Below, piece by piece: positions 13,047-24,268 of a stretch of DNA of 64,000 nt. The stretch lies in contig MU004194.1 in NCBI GenBank assembly GCA_010093605.1, positions 791,793 through 855,792 on the forward strand. The letters run 5' to 3'. Both the position numbers and the translations under genes were made by a program. Positions within the stretch are counted from its first letter, which is position 1. The number at the start of each line of letters is the position of its first letter. This DNA is from Lophium mytilinum. Its lineage: Eukaryota > Ascomycota > Dothideomycetes > Mytilinidiales > Mytilinidiaceae. The notes under the pieces were generated by a model that saw only the letters and a list, made by a program, of their open reading frames with translations, did no database searches and was not told where the DNA came from.

Positions 13047-14099
13047 CTACACCTTTACTACCAACTTCTTCCCACTGACACCTTCGATCAACCTATCGAG
13101 TGCCCCTTGAATAGCCTCTAAGCCACCATCAACAATCTCAATCTTTTCTGGCCCAATCAGGTCATTTGCAAGGCCCATTCCCAAATATTTCCCGAAGATG
13201 CCATAAAACCATTGCCTGTATTCTTCATTCTCTGGGTTCTCGAAAGCAGTTGGGAAACTCTCGAATTTCCTTTCCACATTCTTCGGCAGATCTAGCGGCC
13301 CAAAAGGCGGCTGCGTAGCGTAGAAGTTGCCTCCCTGTTCTGCGAGGACTTGGCCGAGAATGGTGGTTACAGATGGGAGGCCGATAGTGTCGAAGACGGC
13401 GTCGTATGGCCCTGCTGCTTTGAGCTCTTCAATGATGGACGAAGCAGGCTGTGTGTGGTCAATGATCTTGGCGGGATGGAGGGAGGTTACGGTGGGAAGA
13501 TTTTGTGGAGATGAGGTTGTGATAATGGTATATCCAGCTCTGGCGGCGAAGTGCACTGCGAAGCCCCCGACGCTGGAAGATCCACCGTAGATCAGAACTT
13601 TCTTTTCTTTGTTGGCTGGGTTTGGCCCTTTGGGATTCGGACGGTCCAACCTAAGGAAGATAGCAAGTGCGGAGACCGCAGTGGCGAGATTGGTGATGGC
13701 TGCTGCTCCCGCCTCGAAAGTGACGTTGTCTTCAAGTTTGGCGGTCAAATGTGCGTCGGCGATAACATACTTCTGATACGATCCAGTACTGGTTTGTTCG
13801 AATGCCTTTGCTGGGTCCTTGCCCCCGCCGGAAGATCGGTGGACTGCAACGCGATCACCAGCCTTGAAGTCAGTGACCGAGGAGCCAACCTGCTCCACTG
13901 TGCCGGCAAAGGACATGCCCAGTATATTTGGGTACGGTATCGGGAAGACCTTGAACTTCTGGAGCTTGGCTTCGATAGGATTCAAGCCAATGGCGCCAGT
14001 CTTTATCAAGAGCTGATTGGGCGTAGGGGTAGGAGTCTCTGCTGAATCCAGCGTGAGATTGGCCCCTGCGGACTTGATCCACGCTGCTTGGTTGGACAT
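13047..14099 (-). CDS. medium-chain dehydrogenase/reductase (quinone oxidoreductase/trans-enoyl reductase-like)
   Basis: This is an intronless 350-residue protein of the zinc-independent MDR group, expected to reduce an enoyl or quinone-type substrate with NADPH. It shows the GroES-like N-terminal fold (GLNPIEAKLQ, then LGMSFAGTVEQVGSSV and FKAGDRVAVH) and a Rossmann nucleotide-binding segment YGGSSSVGGFAVHFAA near residue 180. The catalytic-zinc Cys and His ligands of true alcohol dehydrogenases are absent. The fungal subgroup contains both stand-alone trans-enoyl reductases and ToxD-like proteins. No polyketide synthase is nearby in the window, so a metabolic role should not be inferred from context. 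The start has a clean ATG, with a TATA-like stretch (tattatatatg, 14256-14265) about 160 bases upstream. Confidence 0.88.
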   Translation of the reverse strand: MSNQAAWIKSAGANLTLDSAETPTPTPNQLLIKTGAIGLNPIEAKLQKFKVFPIPYPNILGMSFAGTVEQVGSSVTDFKAGDRVAVHRSSGGGKDPAKAFEQTSTGSYQKYVIADAHLTAKLEDNVTFEAGAAAITNLATAVSALAIFLRLDRPNPKGPNPANKEKKVLIYGGSSSVGGFAVHFAARAGYTIITTSSPQNLPTVTSLHPAKIIDHTQPASSIIEELKAAGPYDAVFDTIGLPSVTTILGQVLAEQGGNFYATQPPFGPLDLPKNVERKFESFPTAFENPENEEYRQWFYGIFGKYLGMGLANDLIGPEKIEIVDGGLEAIQGALDRLIEGVSGKKLVVKV

Positions 14100-15236
14100 G
14101 ACTGATGATTGAAGAGGAGGAATGATCAGGGTTGGATGATAGATGTTTTAGAGTGAAGTGAGGTTATGGAAATGGTAGTATCGAGTGTAGGACGACCGAG
14201 AGCAAGACTGTGTGCAGGATGCTCGATTGTTGTAGGAAGGACCTCTATCTATGTGTATTATATATGTGTATGTTGACATTGTATCGGACGGCATATTTGC
14301 CTCTGCGCCTCCGACTGCCGGCCTAGCCAGTTGGTCAGCGAAGTTCCAGCACGATACATGAGTGGATGGTTGGGGTAAGACTATAGGGATCAGGCCAGAT
14401 ATGGTCTCGCCTCGCGACTTACTTTCACCGAGCGTTGGAAATCCAACTGTATGCCGCGCGTAGAAGACGGACAACAGACAAAGGACGTCTGAGAAGTTGG
14501 CCATACCTCTCAGCAGCAATCTAGCGTGTCGAGTGTGCAGGATGGCACTGTTGGAGCAGGTCACGTGCAAGAGTATGTCACGTGACTTGGCGACTCTCAT
14601 GATCTCGGAAAGCGCCAGTGATAGAAGTGATGGCTCTGATACCTCGATGAAACAGCCCAGATCACTCGGTTCATCACGTTTAATCCTGTGCGACATGGGA
14701 ATTTGCGTGCCTTGGTGCCTGGTGCTGGTGCCGGTGGAAGGAGTCGAGGGCTGCAAATGCGGAGAGGCTTCACCCCCGGCCTAGCTCGACGCCCATTGGC
14801 CAGGCAGGCTCGACGCGACAGGCAGGACACCACATGCTCCCATAGGAAATAGCTAGAACTCGGTCGGTCCTGCTGCTGCTGTCTTCTGACTGCCCTCGGT
14901 CAAGCTGCATCTCTCGCGCACGACTGTGCTGTGCTTTGCTCGCCCGCCAAACCCGACCGCGCACTCTGCAATCGTCGTGCAAGCAGCGGCGGCGTTGCAG
15001 TACGTTTGTCTTTGAGCTTGCCAAAGAGGCATAGCGCGGTATTGTACCAGCTTACGTTGGGGCCAGGTACATGGGTATCGTCATAAGAATACTCCCTCTT
15101 CACTTGCGACAATAGCTATTGTCGCGCGGACGCTGGCTCGCCCCAGCCATCTTCTAAAAAATACTTCGCCGCCGCAACTCGGACAGAACTCTATGCATAA
15201 AACTTTCTTTTCTACACCTCTTCCTCACGCCCTCCT
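14100..15236. promoter_or_regulatory. divergent promoter region between the MDR gene and the OTU gene
   Basis: This is a shared upstream region of two genes transcribed away from each other. Several short open frames exist but overlap on both strands and have no recognisable domain. Near 14256-14265 there is a TATA-like block for the minus-strand gene. The right end becomes pyrimidine-rich as it enters the leader of the OTU gene. Confidence 0.4.
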
Positions 15237-15356
15237 CTCACACAATCCTTCCTCACACAATCCGCTCTCTCACAATCCACTCTCTCACAATCCGCTCTCA
15301 CCAAATCCTCGATCACACAGTCCTACTTCACAAAACCCTCCATTCACACAACGTCC
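15237..15356 (+). repeat. eight imperfect 15-bp tandem repeats in the OTU gene leader
   Basis: Eight consecutive 15-base units follow the pattern ctcacacaatccgct, with a few changes per unit that increase toward the right. The array ends 21 bases before the ATG at 15378. It contains almost no G. Because the unit is a multiple of three, one frame reads as SHNPL pentapeptides, but that frame is not the one used by the preferred OTU start. Confidence 0.75.
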
Positions 15357-15377
15357 TCCGCTCGATCGCAATCAAAA

Positions 15378-16933
15378 ATGGGTCGCTCAGCTACCGAATT
15401 CCCTCTCCTTGCTGCCCAAGGCCTGTACGCCAGCAGCATCCGCGGCGATGGTAAGCTTCTTCCAGTCCCTGCACCATGATATTGCTAACGCAGTCGTGTC
15501 TCCAGGCAACTGTCTCTTCAATGCCTTGTCCGACCAGTTGTTCGGTGACCAGAGCGAGCACCGCGACATTCGTGCCAAGGTCATTGCCTACATGCGAGAC
15601 CATGCCGAAGTCTACAAATCCTTCATAACTGTCAATGCCGGAGGTGGCATGAGACGCAATCCAAAGAGAAAGAACACTGCTGCGATCAATGCTCCAGTTG
15701 ACAACACGGCTCCTACCGACGACGAGATCCAGGCGACCTTCGAAGAGCATCTGCGAGCTATGGCCCAGGGTGGCACGTATGGCGACAACATGGAAATCAC
15801 CGCTTTCAGCTCCGCGTTCAAAGTCGACGTCAAGATCCACCAGCGCGACTTTGCCTACATGATCCATGGCGAGCTTCATGACGAGATTGCAGAAGACCCC
15901 CAGGAGCAGCGCCCAGTGGTCCACATTGCCTATCATGTAAGTCATATCCTTGAGCCGGCTGTGCTGCTGCGCAGCTATACATCGCTAGAAATCATGCTGA
16001 CTCAATCCGTCACAGACCTGGGAGCACTTCTCATCCGTCCGCAAGCTTGATGGACCCCACACAGGCCTTCCCGACGTTGAGGTAGTCAAGCCCACCATTG
16101 AGAAGCCCACCATGGTGGAGCCCAAGACGCCGCAGAGCAAGGCTGAGACCTCTTCCTACACTGAGCCCTCGAAGCTCGAGGCGGTCGCCACCGCACTCCC
16201 TTTCCTCGTCGACGCCCGCACTCTCAAGAAGACTCTTGAAGAAGCCAAGGGCGATGTCGTCAATTCGATCTCCAAGCTGAAGGAGTCGAAAAGCTGCACG
16301 ACCTCTCCCGGTGGCTCAAGCGTCGAGAGAGAGACTGATTCTGATGATGAAGGTACGGATGGCCCGAACAAGCGTCGAGATCGTCGTCTTAGCCGCGCGA
16401 CCATGAGCAAGAAGGTCAAGACTGCCTCCAAGGCTGCGGCCAAGGCCAAGAAGACTAAGGCTCCTCATCCCTTCCTCGTCAGGCTTCACGCGAACAGCTC
16501 TCAAGAGTCTCTGACTTCCGACACCGGCTCTTACAGCCTTCCCCTGGCGGATCCCACCTCCTCGGACAATTCTGATTCAGACTCCAAGCCAGATTGGCAC
16601 ATGGAGTCGTGGTACCAAGGCGACTACAATCCTCCCACCGTCCCCGATAGCCAGCGCATTCCTTCTCGTGTCAAGATCAACCTCAAGAAGCCGGAGTCGC
16701 CTAGTGGCCGGAAGACTGTCCTGCGTCAGTCCGGACCTCAGCGTCGCAAGGCCCCGTCTGCCCGCGAGAAAAAGGACATGAAGAAGCTTGCGCAAAAGGC
16801 AGCTCGAAAGGAGCGCGCCATCGCTGAGAAAGGACTGAGTCCCACTACCGTCAAGAAGGGCACGTCCACCACCACCCAGATCAAGAAACCGTCTCCAGGT
16901 CTTGATGATGGCTTCAAGATCCTCTACATCTGA
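15378..16933 (+). CDS. OTU-domain cysteine protease (deubiquitinase-like)
   Basis: This is a probable ubiquitin-specific isopeptidase of the OTU family (OTUD3-like layout). Exons are 15378-15450, 15506-15936 and 16016-16933, about 473 residues. The catalytic motif GDGNCLF is assembled across the first splice, placing the Asp at residue 24 and the nucleophilic Cys at 27. The domain closes with HIAYHTWEHFSSVR, again assembled across a splice and holding the catalytic His. After the OTU domain come a Pro/Glu/Lys linker, a helical segment LVDARTLKKTLEEAKGDVV that resembles a UBA-like or CUE-like fold, and a long disordered Ser/Lys-rich tail. The tail contains several basic clusters (KKVKTASKAAAKAKKTK, MKKLAQKAARKERA) that could direct it to the nucleus or ribosomes. 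The start ATG has a good context (aaaaatgg). The leader carries a 15-bp tandem repeat array. Confidence 0.9.
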
Positions 16934-17720
16934 ACTCCTCACATACCTCTGTGACTTCCACGATCTCCGTCCACGTCACGACCATTTTCCACGTCTCACG
17001 GCTGAATCGGCATGTTTCCTTATTCCATCCCCGGTTTTCTTGATGATATACCCATCCGAGTGCCTTACCGGGAGGCCTCATGCAAAGTCTCCTCTTGATC
17101 GTCACCAACATCATCACCTTGCGATTTGGACACATGCTCCACTTCCAAGCACATCATAGCGACGGCGTTCTTTTTTGACTTTTCCTCTCATTTTCTCACT
17201 TTGCTGCAGCGATGTCGATTCCGACAGCAGTAGTTTCCTACGTCACGAACTGCATATGCATTGCGAGGGTCCATGGTACTGAAGAGCTCAGATTGACCTT
17301 GGATACCTTTTGCACCGGCGACTGGTTGGCGGTGTTGGGTGGTCTGTTGGTACGCTTGCCTGTTGGCTGAAGCTACTTTTCAATTTGTGTTTGGATTGCA
17401 TATTGAGCGGCGGGCTGGCATTCCCTGGCATGCAGATCTTTGAATAGCATCGGTTCTTGCTTGGATCTCTCCGAACGAGGAGTAGACACTGTGTTAGACA
17501 CTAATCAGCCTTGAATTCAAGGATGATTCAAACTAAGAAAACTTCTTGACTTTGTTGTCGTGACCGGACTTGACTTGACCTGACTTGATTGATGCTGAAC
17601 TCCGAATCTACAAATATCTACCACATGCACTTTCCGCATTCACAACAGGTCATTAAGTATGCACATCATGTTCACTCATCTCATCCCAAAATGCTCCACC
17701 GCTCTCCAATACGCACGTCA
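16934..17720. other. convergent intergenic region, no gene recognised
   Basis: This lies between the 3' ends of the OTU gene and the ribose-5-phosphate isomerase gene. Open frames are short with no domain. It probably holds two 3' untranslated regions and terminators. Confidence 0.45.
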
Positions 17721-18638
17721 CTAATTTATCCCGCCCTTCGCCGTCCTTACCTTCACGGACCCATCCTGCATCCCGAAATACACAGCTACCGGCTTCTGCC
17801 CACCGAGAACAGAAGCCTTGCCCAGTCCCTGGTCCCTCAACGCCTCCGCCTGCACGCCGTCCAAGCCACAGAACAGCCCCACCTCCAACACCCCCGTAAT
17901 TTGGTTTATCTCCTTGCTCAGCCTCTCAACCTCCCACTTCCCGTCGGTCCCGTCACCCGCACCAAGCCCCAATGCCGTATCTTTAGCCGTCAGCAGCACC
18001 GGGAACGGCGCATCTATGATGAAGAAGTCCTGATCCGTCTTCAGCGGGCCCGCCTTGGCGAGCAGGCCGGTGCGGACGTGAGGATTGGGCGAGCCGAGAA
18101 GGCGGAGGGAGCGCAGAACGGTGTTGATGGATATCGGGGCGACTTCGATGGGGATGGTGGGCCATTTGGAGAGGAGGCGGGGCTGGTCTTTGCGGTAGTC
18201 TGAGCGAGGCAGTCAGTACAAGCAGATTCGAAGATTGGAACAGCAATCTGGCGACTCACCTGCAACGCAAACGAACTTCTTCGCGCGCTCCGCAACCAGC
18301 TTCTCCTGGAACAAGCACGCTCCGCCACCTTTTATGCAGTTGAGGTCCTCGTCCACCTCGTCGGCGCCGTCGAAGGCAACGTCCAGCATCTTGCCCTCCG
18401 GCAGCGAGTCGAATGCGATGGGCGTCAGCCCGGCTTGGGTGACGACCTGGCGGGACTGGTAGCCGGTGGGCACGAAGAGGATGTTTGGGTTCGTGCTGCG
18501 CTCTTTTATGGCTTCGACGACGTAGATGATGGTCGTGCCGGAGCCAATGCCGACGTAGGAGAAGTCGGGCGAGAAGTGCTCTTCGACGGCTCGAATCGCG
18601 GCCTTGCGCTTTGCGGCTTCGATGCCTGTGTCTGTCAT
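17721..18638 (-). CDS. RKI1: ribose-5-phosphate isomerase A
   Basis: This enzyme interconverts ribose 5-phosphate and ribulose 5-phosphate in the non-oxidative pentose phosphate pathway. Exons are 18638-18260 and 18199-17721, 285 residues from the ATG at 18638, the normal family size. Landmarks are YVGIGSGTT (phosphate-binding loop), FDGADEVDEDLNCIKGGGAC (active-site Asp and Lys region) and EKLVAERAKKFVCVADYRK, the last formed across the splice. The frame stays open upstream, with another ATG at 18875 that would add 79 residues. That extension is Arg/Ser/Thr-rich, nearly free of acidic residues, and contains RARSLHTTP, which resembles a mitochondrial presequence end. The family is normally cytosolic, so I take 18638 as the main start and treat the longer form as possible. 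Confidence 0.93.
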
Positions 18639-19438
18639 ATTGACTGTGGGAGTGGTGTGAAGGGAGCGAGCGCGGGGTCGTTGGGCGGAAGACGCGGAGG
18701 CTCGTGTTGGGGTCAATTGAGGTTTGTGCGTGATTGTATGCTTCTGGCGGACGAGGGAGAAAGAACAGGACTTGGCTTTTGAGACAGGAAGAGGAATTAG
18801 GGGGACGGCGGGGGTATATGGGCGCCGCGGAGTTTTCTGTATCAGCGTGAGAAGGGCTGGACGATGGGCGCGCATGAACGTCACAAGACGTGGCGTGAGG
18901 AGACTCGAGGCCTAGAAGGGCGTAAGGGAGAGTGCGAGGCTGCTATCGGAAGCAATGGAGGCAATTAGTATAGGAGATGCGGCGTGTAACGAGGGGCATA
19001 GTGTCTGGGCACGTCACGCTCTGCAAGACCCCGCCGGCGCATCGTGGTTGAATGTGGTGCATGTGCTTCGTAAGGCTGAGAATAGCTTACAGACAGCAAG
19101 TTGGCCGCACCAATCACGACGCCGCCCTCGAGCCCCTCCTGTCCCCTGCTGGTAGCTGGTACTGCCGGGCGGTAACAGCAGCTCGGACGGTGCCTGGAAT
19201 CTATCACGTTACCTTCATTGCCGCCTCGTCGACGCTGAAGCTGATTTCTGGTGAATGTTTTGCGCGGGTAGATGAGCTTTACGCGTAGTAGCCACAACCT
19301 TTCTACTACAAGTTCCTAAATCTCCAAATCCTCCCCTTTCCCGACTTGATCATACAATAGTCGTCCCACCACACTCGTCATTTTGGAGGTCAGAAGCTTG
19401 ACACGACTCTTTGGTGGTGATCGAACCTGGATTCAGCC
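18639..19438. promoter_or_regulatory. divergent promoter region between RKI1 and ULA1
   Basis: This is an 800-base region between two genes transcribed away from each other. The part nearest RKI1 (18639-18875) is also an open extension of the isomerase frame. Nothing else coding is recognised. Confidence 0.4.
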
Positions 19439-21393
19439 ATGACAGGAACAACACCCCCGATCCTTCATGGGCCAACCTCGAAGGAGAAGAAGTAAGGCTG
19501 TCAAGCTCTCCACCGTGTCAAACATTTCCTAACTATTCTAGGTATGATCGCCAGCTACGACTATGGGCGGCTAGCGGACAGGCGGCGCTCGAGGAGTCTC
19601 ATATCCTCCTCATAAATTCTGGTCCCGGTGTTGTGGGGGTGGAAACCTTGAAGAATCTGGTCTTGCCAGGTTCGTCTAGTCCATACAGCTAAAATGGGGG
19701 ACGGGAATCTGACGTATTGCAGGAATTGGTAACTTCACCATACTAGATTCCACGATAGTCTCCGAGGAAGATCTAGGCGTCAACTTCTTTCTCGAGGAAG
19801 AACAGCTGGGCGGATTTAGGGCAGAGCATACCTGCAACCTCCTAAAAGAGCTCAATCCAGACGTGCAAGGCAGCTACATAACAGAGGTATGCTTTAGCTT
19901 GATTATGTTCTCAAATGTAGTGCTTGCTAACCATCTGCCAGCCCATCGAGTCCTTCATCTTGAAGGCGGACGCATTGAAGCCATATACCTTGATCCTCGT
20001 TACCGCGCCCATCGCCCAAGAACTCCTCTCTAAGCTTTCTGCGAACGCCGAGACCGCCGCCATACCAACTTTCTACATACATTGCACGGGCTTCTACTCC
20101 CACTTCTCTATCCATCTACCCCCTGCGTTTCCCATCGTCGATACACACCCGGACCCGGAGACCACCACCGACCTCCGACTGCTGGCACCATGGCCGGAGC
20201 TCTCACAATACACGGCAGAGAAGACGAAAGGACTGACGGAGATGAACCATCATGATCATGGACACGTCCCATACTTGTGTCTGCTACTATACTACCTGGA
20301 AGAGTGGAAGAAGACACACGACGGAAAAGTACCACAGAATTACAAGGAGAAGACCGCCTTTAGGCAGACAGTGGCACAGGGCGCGAGGTCAGATAACGCA
20401 GAAGGCGGTGAGGAGAACTACGACGAGGCTGTGGCGGCTGTCTTGAAGTCTCTCAATCCGGCTGAGGTCAAGAGCTCTGTCAAGGAAGTCTTTAATGCGC
20501 CCGAGTGCAAGCTCCTCACAGCTGACTCCCCGGATTTCTGGCTAATAGCCAACGCAATCTGGACTTTTTACGTGGCCCATGATGCACTTCCGCTGCCTGG
20601 CTCAGTACCGGATATGAAGGCACAATCTGCGGATTATGTCCAGCTGCAGAACGTGTACAAGTCGAAAGCGCGGTCGGACCTTGCGGAAGTGCTCCAGAGG
20701 GTACGAGAACTGGAAAAGAAGCTAGGTAGGACAAAGGCTGCTGAAGAGAAGGAAGTGGAACTGTTTTGCAAGAACGCTGCGCACATCAAGCTGGTGCGAG
20801 GAAGGCCATTCCATGTGGTGCAGTCAGGGAAAGGCGTCAAGTGGGAGGATAGGGCCAAAGCCGCAGGTATGATATAGAGAGCTTCGTTCCCGGATACCAC
20901 TAACTTGAAGCACAGTCCAAGGCCTCACCAACCCGGATTCACTCATCTTGATCTACATCGCCTTCCTCGCCTTTGACATCTTCACATCCACGCATAGCGC
21001 GGATGCACTTGGTGGAGCAGCCAAGATCCCCGGCGAGATAGACGCAGAGGCAGACACGGAGAAGGTCACTGGCATTGCCTTCAAGATCATCGATGACTTG
21101 ATCAAGGAAGCTGGAACGGTTGTCGAGGATCCAGACTACTCGGAGGCGAAGTCAAAGGCGGGAGAGTTTGTGCAAGAGATGTAAGTTCTCAGACTCCCTT
21201 GTGCTCAACATTGCAAGACTAATATTTTCGAAGCGTTCGTGCCGGTGGTGCCGAACTACACAACATCGCTGCTCTCACTGGTGGTCTAGTGTCTCAAGAG
21301 GTCATCAAGGCGATCACGAAGCAGTACGTCCCAGTAGACAACACGTGCATATTTGACGGAGTCAGGAGCAAGACTTCTGTCCTACGATTCTAA
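19439..21393 (+). CDS. ULA1: NEDD8-activating enzyme E1 regulatory subunit (APPBP1/ULA1)
   Basis: This is the catalytically incomplete half of the heterodimeric E1 that activates NEDD8/Rub1 for cullin modification; its partner is UBA3. Six exons (19439-19491, 19542-19669, 19723-19886, 19942-20866, 20916-21180, 21234-21393) give about 564 residues. The N-terminal ThiF-like fold starts [13 protein letters not shown] and continues [30 protein letters not shown]. The classical nucleotide loop is altered (NSGPGVVG), as expected for the regulatory chain. Later blocks [29 protein letters not shown] and the C-terminal [30 protein letters not shown] match the family. There is no catalytic cysteine domain typical of UBA3. 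The first exon is only 53 nt, and every splice restores the frame. Confidence 0.94.
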
Positions 21394-21714
21394 GGCTCTC
21401 AAACCTGTCTTATGTTTGATGCATAGGAACCACTTTGGGTTAGAGGTGGATGGAGTCAAGCATCTACTTCGCGGCGTCTAGCCATAAGAGAGATCAAATG
21501 ATCACGCAGCCTTGGAGATGATGAGCATGATCACTCAACAAGGTACAAAATGGAATGTAGACCTATGAAATGTTATAATTTGAACTGTGAATATGTGATT
21601 GGCTGCACCCGTAAATTTATTCTGAATCACGTGCTCACCCGCCGGACATTCTCGCGTCTCGCACTTGCATTTAACTTCAATGCCGCTTCACCAACGCGAC
21701 ATTCCACACACACA
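21394..21714. promoter_or_regulatory. short intergenic region upstream of RAD18
   Basis: This 320-base spacer separates two genes in tandem. An open frame continues upstream of the RAD18 ATG to about 21550, but it has no conserved features, so it is read as promoter and leader. Confidence 0.4.
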
Positions 21715-23207
21715 ATGAGCAAACTCCACGCCGTCGAGGACCCCACCGACTGGCTCAACACCTCACTCTCCTGCTTCGAGCCGCTCGAAGCCGCGCTACG
21801 ATGCCAAGTGTGCAAAGAGTTCTATGACACGCCCATGATCACGACATGTTCACACACCTTCTGCTCCCTCTGCATCCGGCGCTGTTTCAACTCCGACGGC
21901 AAATGCCCGACCTGCCGCACTAGCGATCAAGCGGACAAACTGAGGAGGAACTGGGTGGTCCAAGAGCTCGTCGACACGTTCAAGGCTGCGAGGCCTGCGG
22001 CGCTGAAGCTTGCGCAGACAAAGGCGGGATCGGAGGATGACGAGGCTGAGAGACCGAAACGGAAGCGGAAACTAGAAGACACGGACATTGAGGAAGACAG
22101 CTTTGAAGACACGCGTCGGCCGCGCCGAACACGAAGGAGTCGGAGTGTTGCGCATGGGACATCTCAGGAAGAGCCGATTGAGCTGGATGATAGCGGCGAT
22201 GGGGACTATGACCCGGAAGAAGGGACGACGCTGTGTCCGATCTGCAAGTCGCGGATGAAGGTGGGGCTGGTCTACGCGCATCTGGATCTGTGCGATGGGA
22301 AGCCTGTGAACAATAATGGGGCAACTCGTGCGAGGTATGTCTTCCTTACTTCATATGGGTTTCCTTGCGACTAACGTGTCACATTAGGACTCAGCCTTCT
22401 AAACCAAAGGAACCACTCCCTCCCGCTGCTCGATTACCTCAACTAAACTATTCGCTGTTAAAAGACAACGCGCTGAAGAAGAAGCTGCAGGATCTAGGAA
22501 TCGCGGCTCATGGTTCTCGAGCTCTGATTATTCGACGCCACACGGAATGGGTCAACTTGTGGAACTCGAACTGCGACTCAAGTCGGCCGAGGACAAAGAG
22601 AGAGCTTTTGAGAGAACTGGATAGCTGGGAGCGCAGCCAAGGGGCTGGAGCGTCGACGGTGCCCTCTGCAGTAATGAAAAAGGACTTCGATGGTGAAGGC
22701 TGGGCTGCCAGCAATAAAGACCAGTTTGACGAGCTGATCGCGAATGCGAGGCGGAATAGGGCCCGCAAGGAGGCCAAAACAGAAGAAAGGGAAGAGAAGC
22801 CTAATGAGGATCAGATAGACAGCATGCCGACGCATCAGCCAGAGCAAGCACCGTCAATCAGCACACCAGTACGGCACGACGAAATTCCGAATCCGTACGA
22901 AGGAAACGAAAAGGCCCTATCCATAGTGCGAGAGAAGGTCGATGAGGCCAATTCTCATGGCCGGAGGCTACGATCTTCTGGCCAACCCATACCTGCACCG
23001 CCCAGAGACGAGGAGAGACCTGGAAGCATTAACGAAGGTCCACCGCTGGATGAGGAAGTAGACGCCAACCCACCTATCTCTTCTCAGCAGCCTTCCTCGC
23101 AATTCGTTCCAATATCGCCTAACGTGGATATGAGTCGGAAAGCTCATATGTTCAGGTTGCCTGAGGACCCTATTATAGATACAGATGGAGGCACATCCGT
23201 ATCATAA
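21715..23207 (+). CDS. RAD18: postreplication repair E3 ubiquitin ligase RAD18
   Basis: This RING E3 works with the E2 RAD6 to mono-ubiquitinate PCNA at stalled forks, opening translesion synthesis and template switching. Exons are 21715-22334 and 22388-23207, about 479 residues. In order it shows a C3HC4 RING (CQVC, CSHTFCSLCIRRCF, CPTCR; about residues 37-75), a C2HC-type UBZ zinc finger (CPICKSRMKVGLVYAHLDLC, about 178-197) and a SAP DNA-binding helix pair starting LPQLNYSLLKDNALKKKLQDLG. Next comes a segment rich in charged helices (WERSQG onward) that corresponds to the RAD6-binding region. The tail is disordered. The ATG at 21715 (acacaatgag) is chosen because the conserved start DPTDWLNTSLSCFEPLEAALRC follows directly. 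Confidence 0.95.
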
Positions 23208-24268
23208 TGCAATAATTCAACATGGCTCCGTACCAAATCCATTACATTAAATCTCCCACTGGTTCCATGCTAAACATACCAATCACATCTCCCGAACCAT
23301 CGCAGCAGAAGACACTCGGGGGTCCGTGAGCTGACAAGAAGAAAATGGGATACGTAGCCTTCACGCTGAACCACGGAACCAAACGCATCAGTACCCACCA
23401 CCTAGCCTCCAATCGCCCACTNNNNNNNNNNNNNNNNNNNNNNNNNNNNNNNNNNNNNNNNNNNNNCCTTCCCCCATCTCAATATCGCTTTTCCTACAAT
23501 TACCTTTCTATCAAGTATATAAACTGAATAATTACTTGGCACCTCCAGGAAAGTCGCTCAGTCGATATCGCTATATATCTTTATATTTAAACATATTACG
23601 CAGTGTAAACTGACATGTTCTTCGGAACCCTTTCCTTTTGGCTCTTGGGTTCGAGGCGCGGTGGTGTTAGGGCTGTGGGGGGATTCTTTTTTTCCCTTTG
23701 CTCTTTTCGTATCGGAGGGATGAACGTCGACCTCGCCGCTAGCCGGCGCTTTGAGGCTTGTTATGGGTCTTCGGATATTGATCTATGGTGTTTTAAGGGA
23801 AATTTGCGTAGGGTGTAATGCTCGAGGATAAGGTTTGATGTGCAGTATGGGACCCTCATGACGCGGGCACGAGACGGAGCTTCTTCGCGATGCCAGCGAC
23901 GATAAATGGGTGGGAGACAAGGAGGTGCTATCGTCGCAATAGCCCGCAAATATCAAATCAGATCATCATTCAAACGATTGCAATGCAAACTAACAAGAGT
24001 TAAAGCAGTCCACGAGTTTAAATCATCCATTCGGGTATCTTCTGAGCTATAGACAAGAACAGGGAGTATATACACATACTCAGTACCGTTATGTACTCCA
24101 GCACCTCAAATCTTCCATCGCCTATAAACACCAATTCCATCTGTATATCCGAAACGCGCCTCTAGTAGTGCGCTCAAACCAAGCATTATACGTGTCGTTC
24201 ATATATCATTACGAGACTCCATCTTCTCAGCCCCAGATCCAAGAAGAAATGCGCCGAATCTTGCAAGT
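23208..24268. other. convergent intergenic region containing an assembly gap
   Basis: This lies between the 3' ends of RAD18 and the membrane protein gene. It includes the N run at 23422-23466 followed by an AT-rich stretch with several tata runs up to about 23610. No domain-bearing open frame is seen. Sequence lost in the gap may be a low-complexity or repeated tract. Confidence 0.5.
23422..23466. other. assembly gap of 45 N
   Basis: Undetermined bases only. The length may be real or an arbitrary scaffold estimate. It lies in intergenic sequence and does not interrupt any gene called here. Confidence 0.99.

Noticed and set aside
13047-14099. MDR protein as part of a polyketide cluster (ToxD/enoyl reductase)
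   Set aside because: No polyketide synthase, NRPS or other tailoring gene lies nearby.
15193-15377. ATG at 15193 as the main OTU start
   Set aside because: It needs intron retention and loses the catalytic Asp. The ATG at 15378 gives GDGNCLF after a clean splice. Kept only as a possible isoform.
19411-19440. tRNA-like ggttcga (reverse strand) near 19420
   Set aside because: The flanking bases do not pair into a T-arm or acceptor stem, and no A/B-box arrangement is seen.
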